DNA of 64,000 bases from Lampris incognitus (lineage: Eukaryota > Chordata > Actinopteri > Lampriformes > Lampridae): NCBI RefSeq assembly GCF_029633865.1, contig NC_079211.1:142830085-142894084 (forward strand). Direction: 5' to 3'. How positions within the stretch are numbered: position 1 is the stretch's first letter; each line of letters starts with the position of its first letter. The position numbers were made by a program, and so were the translations under genes. This document shows, piece after piece, positions 10,409 to 19,452 of the stretch. The notes beneath the pieces are model-generated. The model was not told the origin of the DNA and made no database searches. It was given only the letters and a program-made list of their open reading frames with translations.

Positions 10409-13400
10409 CAGTACTGTGAGACTGGTTTTTGATAAGGAGTTATATCATGGTTTAGAAGACTTGAACGAAGTCAGCAAAGTGACATATTTCGCAGTATTGA
10501 AGAGAAGTGGTTGTTTTCTGTACACTTATTTATGATGCGTAACACATTTTATCCAAAGGAATTGAATCAAGTGCAACTGGACTTGGTTATATATCCGTGA
10601 AGACGTTTCGCCTCTCATCCAAGAGGCTTCATCAGTTCGTGCCTTTCTGACTAGACCAAGCTAGTCTGACTAGCTTGATAGTAGTGTATTTACCTTTTTA
10701 CTGTGACACAATGATCTGACATAATCAACATTTCTAGCAAATTACATGGAATTTATCTATTTCTTTTCAAATAATTACCTATAGAATTTTGCACCTAAAC
10801 AGCAAAGAATTTACGGCTGGGATAGTCAATGGACTTGGAGAAATGGCCTGACAGGAAACTTATCATTAGTGTCATTTGTACGATAAGTTAAAAGACACTC
10901 AAGGAAAACATGACTGAAATGCGAGGTCAGGTTCACAAATCTTTGCTTCAGAATTCAATATGATGTTTCTATTTCTCTAATTCTTAAGTGTGCAGATCTC
11001 ACTCCTTTGTACCCTGCAATTTGTTGCCTTGCACCTGAATCCCAGAAAGTTGAATCAGATCATCTGGACACAACATTCATTGAGGGGAACGTTTCATCAC
11101 TCATCTAATTGTCCTCTTCAGTCTCAACTGACTGCAGGTATCCCACCCTTATAAACAATACCATTAAGTAACAACTGAAACCAACGATCGGTTTCATATG
11201 CAAATTGGCATGACCATTAACTAGAGTCACAATGGCTATGTGTATTATTCACAGAGGATTGGGGAATGGCTGTAATTACCGCATTGTAAGATGGCAACAG
11301 GTGTATTCTGAGGCCCCCCCTCGGTTCAGGGATAGTAGTTCCCTTGTCACATAGATGGCCTCTTTGACTCCCTGTTCAAACCAGCGTTCCTCCTTATCAA
11401 GGATGTGCACCTCCTTATCCTTGAAAGAGTGGCCACTGACCCGTAGATGGGTATAGACTGCGGAGTCCTGGCCTGATGTGTTAGCTCTCCTGTGTTGTGC
11501 CATCCTCTTGGCCAGTGTCTGTTTAGTTTCCACAATATACAAGTCTGACTCAACTTTCGGGGATTTCCTTACCTGGATTACTGAGCATGCATCAAGACTT
11601 GCACCTGAATATTTTGTCTGGATGTGTGCACACCTTGGTCCCTACTTCTCTAATTCTGCTATCATCCATCCCTCCTGCTGCAACTGCCAGACGTCACGCA
11701 TTTTGATACATGTGTATACACATTGCCATAAAGATGCACTTTATTATGAGAAGCAATATACATGGATCATTGTAACTTCATATTTTGAAGGGAGAGCTGC
11801 CACCCTACTATCAGCCATGGATGGATATTGCCCTGCACGTCCCAGAGCTCGTGCACTCTCATGAGCTGCGCTCCTGTATTCACAAGGTAAGTAGGGAAGC
11901 GAGGACAATGGGCCTCATTCATCAATCGCTCGTACGTACAAATTTGTTCTTAAGCACCAATGGATTTTTTTAGCTCTCAAGATTGTCTGGCAGTCAGAAG
12001 CAAAGCCTGATGGTTATTTGTAATTCCTTCCCCCCCAACATCTATTGTCTACCTCTTGCAATGGGCAATCACCCAGGCTTGCAAAGACATCAGTGTTAGC
12101 CAATTGGTGTCTAAATTCAGGGGTTTCCCCGGTTCTACACTGGCCTCTGAGAAAAACTTCAGGGCTAAAAAAATTCCATGGGTGTGTAAGAACAAATTCG
12201 CACGTACGAATGATTGCTGAAGGAGGCCCAACTTGTAAGGACACAGAGCTGTGTTTACGCTATCCATTCTTTTTCAATTCTCCCCCCTAACCAGATGCCG
12301 CTGTTGAGCAGCCACTTTCTGGAGGAACATCGTGAGCTGCGACTGGCCCACCTTGCCTTGAGTGTTATGACAATGGGTTACGTCTGGCAAGAGGGGGAAA
12401 ATAACACTGTTGAGGTATCTCTCTGTCTCTCTCTTTCCTCCCTCTGTTCAGTTCTTTCTGTCTGTCTCCCCCTGGCTGTTTTTCACTCCGTTCTTGGACA
12501 GGGTTCCCACATTCAACAACAAACCACTGTATACTGTACATCTCAACTTGAGCTGTCAGGTTATCCAACTTTCAAGCAACTGAAGTTGAGGAAAGATTGA
12601 ATTGCTCCACTGGCTCAAACAACTGTCTCGGATAAGCGCTTCTTGAATAACTCAAGGGAGGTCATGGACTTGCTTTTGGGGCCGGCTAAATCCATTTTAT
12701 TGATCCTATAGCCGATTCTCGGCAGATAAGATCAGGGTAAACAATCTATTTTGTATGCATCTGCTACTCTCCACTGACACCATCCACTGGGATGCTTCAA
12801 GTATCCAAGTATCTTTCCTCTTGAACCAGGCTGACCTGCCCGGATCATGACTGTCGTGGGCCCCTGCGTGTCCAAGCTCAAAGCGGAGGGTCCCGTTCCA
12901 CGTTCGCAATCTGCCCACCCAGCGCTGTTATCACAGAAATCAGACAGCAAATACAAAAACACACGTACGCACTTTATCCTTTTTTTTTTTTAGATTCCTT
13001 TTTTATGGCTCTGCTGACTTGGCATTTTTCCCCCCCCCGTTTTGCAAGCAGATCTTTTCCTTTTTTTTCTTCTCCCCCATTCACTACCAGCATCATCCTG
13101 ATACAAAGCCAGAAAAAACAGAAACATTCACTTGTGTAACACTTACATAAAGTGCAAAATACTGACCTATGATCTATGAAACCAAAATAGGCCTATCCAC
13201 CACTTCTCACGTTGTCCGTCTTGGGAGAGAGATCCCTCCTCTGTTGCTCACCCTGAGGTTTCTTCCTATTTTTTCTCCGTGTTAAAGGTTTTTTTTTTTT
13301 TAGGAAGTTGTTCCTTATCCAATGTGAGGGTCTAAGGACAGGATGTTGTGTTGTTGTAAAGCCCCGAGGCAAATTTGTGATATTGGACTATAGTATAGCC

Positions 13401-14281
13401 CAATATCACAATATCTTTTTTTTTTTAATTTTTATTTTGAGGTAATTTATTGATCCCAGTGGGGAAATTACATTCTGCATTTAACCCATCCTAGCCGTCT
13501 AGCTAGGAGCAGTGGGCAGCTGTCGTGCAGCACCCAGGAACCAACTTCAGTTCATCTTGCCATGCCTTGCTCAGGGGCACAGACAGGAGTATAAACCCAA
13601 ACATGCACGTCTTTTTGATGGTGGGGGAAACCGGAGCACCCGGAGAAAACCCACCACAGACACGGAGAGAACATGCAAACTCCACACAGAGGATGACCTG
13701 GAATGACCTCCAAGGTTGGATAACCCCAGGGTTCGAACTTGGGACCTTGTTGCTTTGAGGCAACAGCGCTAACCACTGCGCCACCGCACCACTGTACAAC
13801 TAAAATTCACCTGACTCTTTGTTCATACCACCCATATCGTCCATTCAGATTTTGTAATTTTTTTTTTTTTTTTTTGGTCAATTATTGGCTGAGGCCTGTA
13901 ATAGCTTACTGTTGTTTGTGCTCACAGGGCCGCCACACTGGCTCATTCTCCAGTCATTCTTTTCATTTAATAATTAATAACGCTTAATATTTTGCACATA
14001 AAGTGCCCCTGGCGTGGTGGTCCTTCGGGCGTGTGCCCAGCATGCCCTGATGGTAGATCCGGGGCTCCCTGCTGAGCATACAGGCATTATCCAACAGGTT
14101 TTTCCATTCAATGGACTTAAACTAGGAATCTCTTTATGTAAGGCAACAACTACAATATCCATCCATTATCCAAACCATTTATCCTGCTCTCAGGGTCGTG
14201 GGGATACTGGAGCCTATCCCAGCAGTCATTGGGCGGAAGGCGGGGAGACACCCTGGACAGGCTGCCAGGTCATCACAGGGT

Positions 14282-14352
<71 letters not shown>

Positions 14353-16907
14353 CACACCTAGGGACAATTTTTAGTACAGCCCATTCACCTGACCCACATG
14401 GGTTTGGACTGTGGGATTGTGTTTTGTATACTTAACCATACTTTAGAAATATACTTTAACAATACAAGGTATACTAACTTTAGGGAGCCAAAACTGTATT
14501 TATTAGTAAACCATTGAGTTAGACTTTGGGACTAAACTGGCCCAGGTTTTTGGTTTACAGAAGTATACTTGTGAGTGTACTTAAAGAGTAACTAAACCCT
14601 AGACCATGTCCATGGGCGTCAATGCACAGGCTTACCAGGGCAACTACAACATGCATCTGGAAGGTCTCTCCCCACCAGTTCACCTTTCTAAACACATCTC
14701 CTCAAAACCTTATGGGTGCATCCATCTTTTCCATCAGGGAGGGAAATTGTTTCTCTTTTGTAAGTGGATATCCGTTTTTAATCTTCAGAGGGATTTTGTA
14801 AATTGGGCTTTGTAGAAAATGTGTAAAAAAAAAATGAAATCAGGGAATGATGAACAGAAGAAACCTTTCATTCCTTTTGATATGTTTGCCAATATTGTGT
14901 TAAAAAGAGCACGGGACAGGATTTGCAAAAGCACCGGTGTTCACATTCTTTGCAGCTTAAAAAAAAAATCCATCAACCAAATCTACCTCTGAGCCGGGAT
15001 TGGTAATTGCCCAAAGCCCTCAAGTTGAATAACTCCCATCCATGAGCTTTTTCCCCCCCTGTCAGGCCCATATGAATCTGCACAAAGCAGAACTTTTGTG
15101 TTGACTTTTTTTGCTCCAAGACTGACACGGGGTCATTGTCTTAAGTTTGTAATTGGAAGTAGGCCTAATTGACAGCACATTCTCCTGACCGGATGCTCGC
15201 CATGCAAATTTCAGTCATTTTCGTTTCATTTCAGGCGCTGCCCCGTTGCCTTGCGGTTCCGTACTGGGAGGTGTCCAAGCGCTTAGGGCTCCCCCCAATA
15301 TTCACGCATGCAGATGGTGTGTTGGCTAACTGGAAGAAGAGAGATCCAGAGGGGTAAGATACCTTCTATTTCATGTTCGGGTGCATGTTAAGCACGTCTT
15401 GACTAAAAATCTGTTTCTTTTCCATGTTCAACTTGATAATTCCCTGTGCCAGACCTCTAGACATGGAGTAAGTAAAGTACCAACATGAAAGACATTATTG
15501 CGGGTGCTCCACATATGATGTTGCTGGAGCATTCTGGGAAATGCCACAACCTGTCATGTCAAAGGGAGATTGTGTTTTGTGCGTCATCAAGGAACTTGGA
15601 CCTGCTGGTTGCACTGCCAGGGGGAGACAGTGTGCGTGGATTCTTCATGGTCACTCTCCTGGTGGAGCTTGCCGGAGCTCCCGCAATGAAGGTAAAGATG
15701 GCTTAAAAACTAAGGTGCTTCATAAAACACGTGCCCGTGGAATGGAAAGGCAACTCTCCCCAGCAATCTGATTTATTGACTAATCAGGAAAAAACCAATA
15801 ACAGAAAAGACATAAACAAGGCGCGTTGTATCAAGAATGCCGTTGTTAATGCATGTGGTTTGCAGAACATTCCAGCCGTGGTCAATGGTGTAAGTCGTGG
15901 TGATGCTGAGGCGGTGATCAAGGCCCTGGAGGACATTGCTGAGTCTATACAGAACATGATGGACGCACTCAAACTGATGCACGGTAATTCCTTAAACATA
16001 CAGAACACGATGTATTCCCACTGATCAGGTCAACGTGTTGTTACACGTGCTCTTTGTCCCTTTAGTGCACGTGGAGCCATCGGTGTTTTATGGAATCATG
16101 AGGATCTTTCTGTCTGGGTACGTACATTAACCTCTCTTAGTCGATATAAAGTCAATTTTGTTTCCGTCCAAGTTAGACGTTTTTGCTATGAGAGAACACA
16201 GACATTTTTTTCCCTGAAATGTTGGGGTGTGTGTTTGTGTGTGCGCGCATCTGACGCACATGGATGTGTGGTTAGGTGGAGAGACAACCCCTGCATGCCA
16301 AAGGGGCTGGTATATGAGGGCATCCATGAGGAACCTATGGAATATTCAGGAGGCAGCGCCGCCCAGAGCAGCCTGCTCCACTGCTTGGATGAGCTGCTGG
16401 GAGTCAAACATGAAGAAAAACCTGGTAAGAGGGGAAATATTACTCTTGAGTAAATACAACACTGAGGAAGGCAAATAATAGAAACCGCATGACGACACTG
16501 CCCTCCCACGTACTGTAGGTGCCTTTCTCACTCGGATGAGGAACTACATGCCGCCTGCCCACAAGCAGCTGATTCAGGACATCTCGCTGCAGCCCTCCGT
16601 GAGGAGTTTTGTCCAGGAGCAGGCCAGCGAACATCTGAGTCGGGCCTTCAACCTCTGCGTCACCAAGCTGGTGGCTTTGCGGAGTTACCACATCAACGTG
16701 GTAAGCCGTTTCATCACAATGCCCGCTGCCCGTGCCCGCCAGCTCCGTAAAGATAGCCAGGTTTTGGAGGAGGAGGAGACCGTCAGCAGGGGCCCTGTAG
16801 CACTGGAGGAGAGAGGCACCGGTGGCTCTGGCATCATGAGCTTTTTAAAGACTGTGAGGGACCAAACAAGAGATGTATACCTGCCAGAAAGCGGCAAAGC
16901 CCTGTAG
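6996..16907 (+). CDS. ido1: indoleamine 2,3-dioxygenase, ten exons, complete (417 aa)
   Basis: A heme enzyme that opens the indole ring of tryptophan with O2 to give N-formylkynurenine, the first step of the kynurenine pathway; cytosolic. Joining ten exons with GT-AG borders gives 1254 nt, exactly 418 codons with stop, against 403 residues in human IDO1. The start is the first in-frame ATG after a TAG at 6936, with A at -3 and G at +4. Expected residues are present: the heme-ligand His in SYHINVV (residue 346), Phe229 and Arg234 in [11 protein letters not shown] (human Phe226/Arg231), Phe166 in GFFMVTLL (human Phe163) and the GGSA loop. Thr170 replaces human IDO1 Ser167. This Thr, GGSAAQS and FLKTVRDQT resemble IDO2, fitting the view that fish carry one ancestral IDO; the symbol ido1 follows fish usage. 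Confidence 0.95.
7511..7555 (+). repeat. L2/V-SINE-type 3' tail stub
   Basis: GCTTTGGATAAAAGCATCTG followed by CTAAATGAAAT is the conserved 3'-tail motif of many fish L2 LINEs and the SINEs that borrow it. It sits immediately upstream of the LINE ORF1-like start at 7565. Confidence 0.6.
8708..8840 (-). repeat. L2-type 3' tail inserted in inverse orientation
   Basis: An (ATTA)n stretch followed by TGCATTTATATAGTGCTTTT and AAGCACTTCACACTG is the reverse complement of the AAGCACTTTGTAA...AAGTGCTATATAAA 3' tail. It interrupts the L2 ORF2, so it is a later insertion. Confidence 0.5.
9363..9889 (+). pseudogene. L2 LINE ORF2 RT/C-terminal fragment
   Basis: Two open stretches, 9363-9572 and 9590-9889. 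The first contains the RT thumb-side motif [20 protein letters not shown] after the deletion that removed the catalytic box. The second carries [18 protein letters not shown] and the C-terminal region after RT. Both are typical of L2-clade ORF2. No functional protein could be made. Confidence 0.8.
10321..10406 (+). repeat. (TC)n(TA)n(CA)n compound microsatellite
   Basis: CTCTCT, then TATATA, then a long CA tract (10339-10406), directly at the 3' end of the L2 LINE in IDO intron 1. Confidence 0.95.
10555..10690 (-). mobile_element. Penelope-like element 3' end (fragment 1)
   Basis: The reverse complement contains GATGAAGCCTCTTGGATGAG and GGCGAAACGTCTTC, the conserved terminal segment of fish Penelope-like elements. 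No coding part is retained. Confidence 0.55.
11030..11575 (-). mobile_element. Penelope-like element 3' part with GIY-YIG endonuclease remnant
   Basis: Minus-strand 3' half of a Penelope-like retroelement in antisense to IDO. The endonuclease relic is at 11276-11570 and the 3' UTR, with AGACTGAAGAGGACAATTAG and GATGAAACGTTCCCCTC, runs down to about 11030. The reverse transcriptase is missing (5' truncation). Confidence 0.75.
11276..11570 (-). pseudogene. GIY-YIG endonuclease domain of a Penelope-like element
   Basis: The peptide [18 protein letters not shown] corresponds to the YIGETKxxLxxRxxxH segment of Penelope GIY-YIG nucleases, with Val replacing the Gly of YIG. It continues [35 protein letters not shown] and LNRGG, and ends shortly after. 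The region upstream of the YIG motif has shifted frame. Confidence 0.78.
11791..11886 (+). CDS. ido1: IDO exon 2
   Basis: 32 codons, [20 protein letters not shown] through SCIHK, phase 0 at both ends, donor G|GTAAGT at 11887. Length equals the human exon 2. Confidence 0.92.
11910..12229. mobile_element. foldback MITE filling IDO intron 2
   Basis: The left arm begins GGGCCTCATTCATCAATCG and contains CGTACGTACAAATTTGTTCT. The right arm is its inverse: CGTACGTGCGAATTTGTTCT and GGGCCTCCTTCAGCAATC on the other strand. Each arm is about 75 bp. It takes up 320 of 408 bp of intron 2, 23 bp from the donor and 65 bp from the acceptor side. Superfamily not determined. Confidence 0.75.
12295..12414 (+). 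CDS. ido1: IDO exon 3
   Basis: 40 codons, [20 protein letters not shown] through TVE. Acceptor CCAG, donor GAG|GTATCT. It contains the [10 protein letters not shown] block that matches TMAYVWGKG of human IDO1. Phase 0 at both ends. Confidence 0.92.
12415..13195. other. IDO intron 3, first part, nothing recognised
   Basis: Pyrimidine-rich start, a C-run at 13032-13038 and several T-runs. No repeat family or coding part identified. Confidence 0.5.
13196..13400 (+). repeat. LINE-type 3' end fragment
   Basis: GGTTTCTTCCTATTTTTTCT, GTGTTAAAGG and CAATGTGAGGGTCTAAGGAC, then GGCAAATTTGTGATATTGG. This is a common teleost interspersed 3'-tail sequence. Family not assigned. Confidence 0.5.
13436..13797 (-). 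mobile_element. tRNA-headed SINE, 3' end type B
   Basis: On the minus strand the head reads GTGGCGCAGTGGTTAGCGC (A-box like) and GGTTCGAACC-like sequence (B box). It is followed by the conserved body with CTCCGGTTTCC, then the type-B end with CTGTGCCCCTGAGCAAGGCA, CAGCTGCCCACTGCTCC and a tail near a TTTATT motif. It lies in IDO intron 3. Confidence 0.8.
14156..14416 (-). mobile_element. tRNA-headed SINE, 3' end type A, 5'-truncated, with expanded (CA)n
   Basis: The plus strand starts ATCCATCCATTATCCAAACC (3' end on minus) and contains CCTATCCCAGCAGTCATTGG. An internal CA tract at 14283-14351 is followed by CACCTAGGGACAATTTTTAG. The tRNA-like head is absent. Confidence 0.8.
14283..14351 (+). 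repeat. (CA)n microsatellite inside a SINE
   Basis: An uninterrupted CA tract at the point where other copies of the SINE have a short GTGTGTG sequence. Confidence 0.95.
15235..15353 (+). CDS. ido1: IDO exon 4
   Basis: Begins [20 protein letters not shown] and ends DPEG, phase 0 to phase 2. Acceptor TTTCAG, donor GG|GTAAGA. The [13 protein letters not shown] block is nearly identical to human ADCVLANWKKKDP. Confidence 0.94.
15453..15467 (+). CDS. ido1: IDO exon 5, 15-nt microexon
   Basis: A CCT CTA GAC ATG GA encodes PLDM with split codons at both ends. Acceptor GTGCCAG, donor GA|GTAAGT. It corresponds to PLTYE of human IDO1. Without it, exons 4 and 6 would not join in frame. Confidence 0.85.
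15592..15691 (+). CDS. ido1: IDO exon 6
   Basis: Acceptor ATCAAG, then G AAC TTG GAC (ENLDLL) to GAPAMK, phase 2 to phase 0. It contains [18 protein letters not shown], with the distal-pocket Phe (human Phe163) and Thr at the human Ser167 site. Donor AAG|GTAAAG. Confidence 0.92.
15866..15983 (+). CDS. ido1: IDO exon 7
   Basis: [20 protein letters not shown] through LKLMH plus one base. Acceptor TTTGCAG, donor G|GTAATT (phase 1). It forms the helical linker before the heme-proximal region. Confidence 0.92.
16066..16117 (+). CDS. ido1: IDO exon 8
   Basis: 52 nt encoding [18 protein letters not shown]. Acceptor CCTTTAG, donor GG|GTACGT. It holds the substrate-pocket Phe229 and the Arg234 that binds the tryptophan carboxylate in family structures. 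Confidence 0.92.
16276..16424 (+). CDS. ido1: IDO exon 9
   Basis: Begins with the G that completes the split Gly, then [15 protein letters not shown] through EEKP. Acceptor GTTAG, donor G|GTAAGA. It includes the [10 protein letters not shown] loop next to the heme propionate. Confidence 0.92.
16519..16907 (+). CDS. ido1: IDO exon 10 (coding part)
   Basis: Acceptor ACTGTAG. Starts with the split Gly, then [17 protein letters not shown], and ends GKAL and TAG at 16905-16907. It carries the proximal heme ligand His346 (CAC at 16689-16691) in LRSYHINVV and the C-terminal [16 protein letters not shown] motif. Confidence 0.95.
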
Positions 16908-17039
16908 AGCTAAAACGTAGCGCCAACGCTGACATGAACTTTTGAGTGAAGCTGCACAGTGCAACAACAACTATGCAACATGAAAGAGGCACCGAATCGT
17001 CTCCAATTACTTACTCAACCCACAAATGTAAATGTCATT

Positions 17040-17049
17040 AATAAATAAA
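17040..17049 (+). terminator. two overlapping AATAAA poly(A) signals for IDO
   Basis: AATAAATAAA lies 133 bp after the stop codon, the usual distance for a short 3' UTR. Confidence 0.75.
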
Positions 17050-18437
17050 TGACGTTTGGCAAAGCTGTGAGAAGCTTTGACTGCTTGTTTCATGTCGAGC
17101 TTTGTTGTCTGTAAGCAAACCTCAGTTTTATGGACCCGAGCGCCGCCCATCGTTCGGTCCAAACCATAATTTAAACCATCACCGTTACTTTACATTAACT
17201 TCAACCGCTAATTTCTTTTTTAATCTGTGAGAGAATGCAAAAAATGCGTCAGACATCTATTCCAGACCAACTTCACCGCCACATCCCCGCGACACCCTCG
17301 GAGAGCACTTACGCAAAACTCCCATGCTTTTGGGGGAGGAAACTTTTAGATTTAAGCTAAGTTTAGAAATCACAATGTTTTCGCCCTCGTGATTTAACGT
17401 TGGCCTTATTTCTTTCTGTGCCTATCTCATATGTCTTTATCGCTTGCAATAATAACACAAAAAACCTGAACATGTGCAAGAGTCCTCGGGGTATAAGTGC
17501 TTTAATATCACGTTGATAAATTTACCAAACTTGGTAAATGAAAAAGAAGTAAATATGTAAATTCATAGGTTTTAGATACAATTTTGAGAAAAATAAAATG
17601 AAATACTGCAATGCCCTGTTGGACCACTAGAGGGGACTAAAGGGCAGCTGGTTGCTGTACAGCTGGGCAAGGCTTCACAGGGTCCAACACTGAATCGTTG
17701 GGGCAATATGGACATAACCTGAACCTGAACAAAACCAAATGTGTGAGGTCCGCTGATTTGACTTTTTGCCATTTTATCTACGTCAAGCGTTGAATGTGAT
17801 GAAAAGCTCATCCCCGTTATCCTTATCTACACAATTACTACCAAATTTCAAACCCCGCCTTTCCATTGCAGAAAATAATCAGCCATTGTCTACACCTCTG
17901 TATCTCTGTATACGACTGTGTACGCAGCCATCTCAGCGCACAATGCACAATGCCTTGGACACATGCATCACTTATCAGAGAGGTTACCTCAGCCCTCCTG
18001 CCATCCTCCAGCCCACATCCAGCTCCCACATGCCCGCTACTTCCTGGAGTGATAGAGCATGGAAAACCCAGAGAAATAAAAGAGTGGATTGTGCCATGAA
18101 TGAATTATGCTATATCATATTCACCTTTCTTGGCTCATCTTCACAGGTGTTTCATTACAATAACAGCCTCGCAAGATCAGATAAGACAGAAGATGGGGCA
18201 GTTTGCCAAGATAATCTAAATCCCCAAACCTGAGCGGTCCACTGAATCCTGTCCTCCCTTCCTTCCTACATGCTGGGTATTACGAGCATATGAGAAAACA
18301 AATTCAGCGGAGAAAAAAGACGTCAGTCAAAACATCACGTCTTCAACGGAGAAACATTAAAATGGACAGCGCTCCAGGCCAGCTAACACTACAACTGATG
18401 CGTCTATAAGAGAAATTAAATGTTCGGATGAGAAAAT
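17050..18437. other. downstream intergenic region, no gene seen
   Basis: Open frames such as 17766-18233 show no family resemblance and no splice context. Nothing repeat-like identified. Confidence 0.45.
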
Positions 18438-18612
18438 CAGAGGTGTAAAAACCCAGTCCAGAAAGTAAAACCCTAACCATGTCTTTACTCCATCCACGTA
18501 TTAAATCGGTTGATTTGGGAAACTAGTCAGTGCGATCTGCTGGTTTAATACATGGATGAATCAAATTCATGGTTAGGATTTTTACTTTCTGGACCGGGTT
18601 TTTAAACCTCTG
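18438..18612. mobile_element. Tol2-like hAT MITE with perfect 8-bp duplication
   Basis: 175 bp, palindromic. The left arm is CAGAGGTGTAAAAACCCAGT, and the right arm in reverse is CAGAGGTTTAAAAACCCGGT. The arms extend over about 44 bp to CCTAACCATG. GAGAAAAT flanks both sides exactly (18430-18437 and 18613-18620). The CAGAGGTGTAAA end is the terminal motif of Tol2-type hAT elements. Confidence 0.85.
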
Positions 18613-18620
18613 GAGAAAAT

Positions 18621-19448
18621 AAAGAGTTTACATTTTACTGTAAGCCGTCAGTGATGGCCACTGTGTCACTAGCCAGCCAGTGATGCTCTGTATGACCTGG
18701 ACCTGGTCACCCTCTGTCAACACTCAAGACGTCTCTTATCATGTGAAAAAAAAAGTGTGAAAGACACGACGGAAGGACATGAGAGGGGTAGAGGTGGACA
18801 GAACATGGGAGGGAGCCGGGTGCCACATAGGCCATGCGCTGTGCTCACGTGTCATGATGATCTGATTAGAGTCCTTTTCCACAGCCAAAGCAAATAATTC
18901 CCTTCCTTATTGCCTGAGTGCGGAGGACTCCCTGACAACCCGACAGTAAACACAGGCCATCTCTAAGGATGTGTTCATTGTGTTTTCGGGCTGGGCCTGC
19001 ACAGCCCGCCCGTGTAGAGGTTTCACTACATCTTCGAACAGTGGTCGGTTTCGGCCGGACATGACACACAATTATACACCCTTCCCAAACCAGCGCTCGC
19101 ACATGTCAAGTCATTGAAAGTGAATCCATTGTGCTGACAATGATGTCATACATACGCATTGCAAACAGTAATGCGTGGGGTGACGATCTCAGATATCATT
19201 TAATGATATTTTGGTGCAGATATTCAAGCTGAGGTCAGCCATGTACTGAGTCTGATGAGAATTAACTCTGTAATGATTTTTCCTATAACAGACGTAATAC
19301 CACTTTGACCATAAAACCATCTCACTGATTTGATTTTGTTCGTTTGATTGAGATCTATTCAAATTTCCTTAGTCGTTAAATTTCTTCAAGAGTACGGGGT
19401 GGTGGTGCATCTTTGGGTTAAAAGTTGGATTGGTGCTATATCTGGTTG
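18621..19448. other. no gene seen
   Basis: Unique-looking sequence; no repeat or coding feature recognised. Confidence 0.45.
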
Positions 19449-19452
19449 TTAA

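Larger units (their letters stand above)
7092..11790 (+). other. IDO intron 1, 4.7 kb, filled by retroelements
   Basis: Donor GTAAGT at 7092, acceptor TTTTGAAG ending at 11790. The bulk is a decayed L2 LINE, a (CA)n tract and two Penelope-like 3' fragments. The remaining pieces, about 7100-7500 and 10690-11030, show nothing recognisable. Confidence 0.85.

Noticed and set aside
15485..15591. Open frame extending IDO exon 6 upstream
   Set aside because: The acceptor ATCAAG at 15591 and the required split codon place the exon start at 15592; the upstream part has no family match.
17766..18233. 155-codon open frame downstream of IDO
   Set aside because: No recognisable domain and no splice or promoter support.
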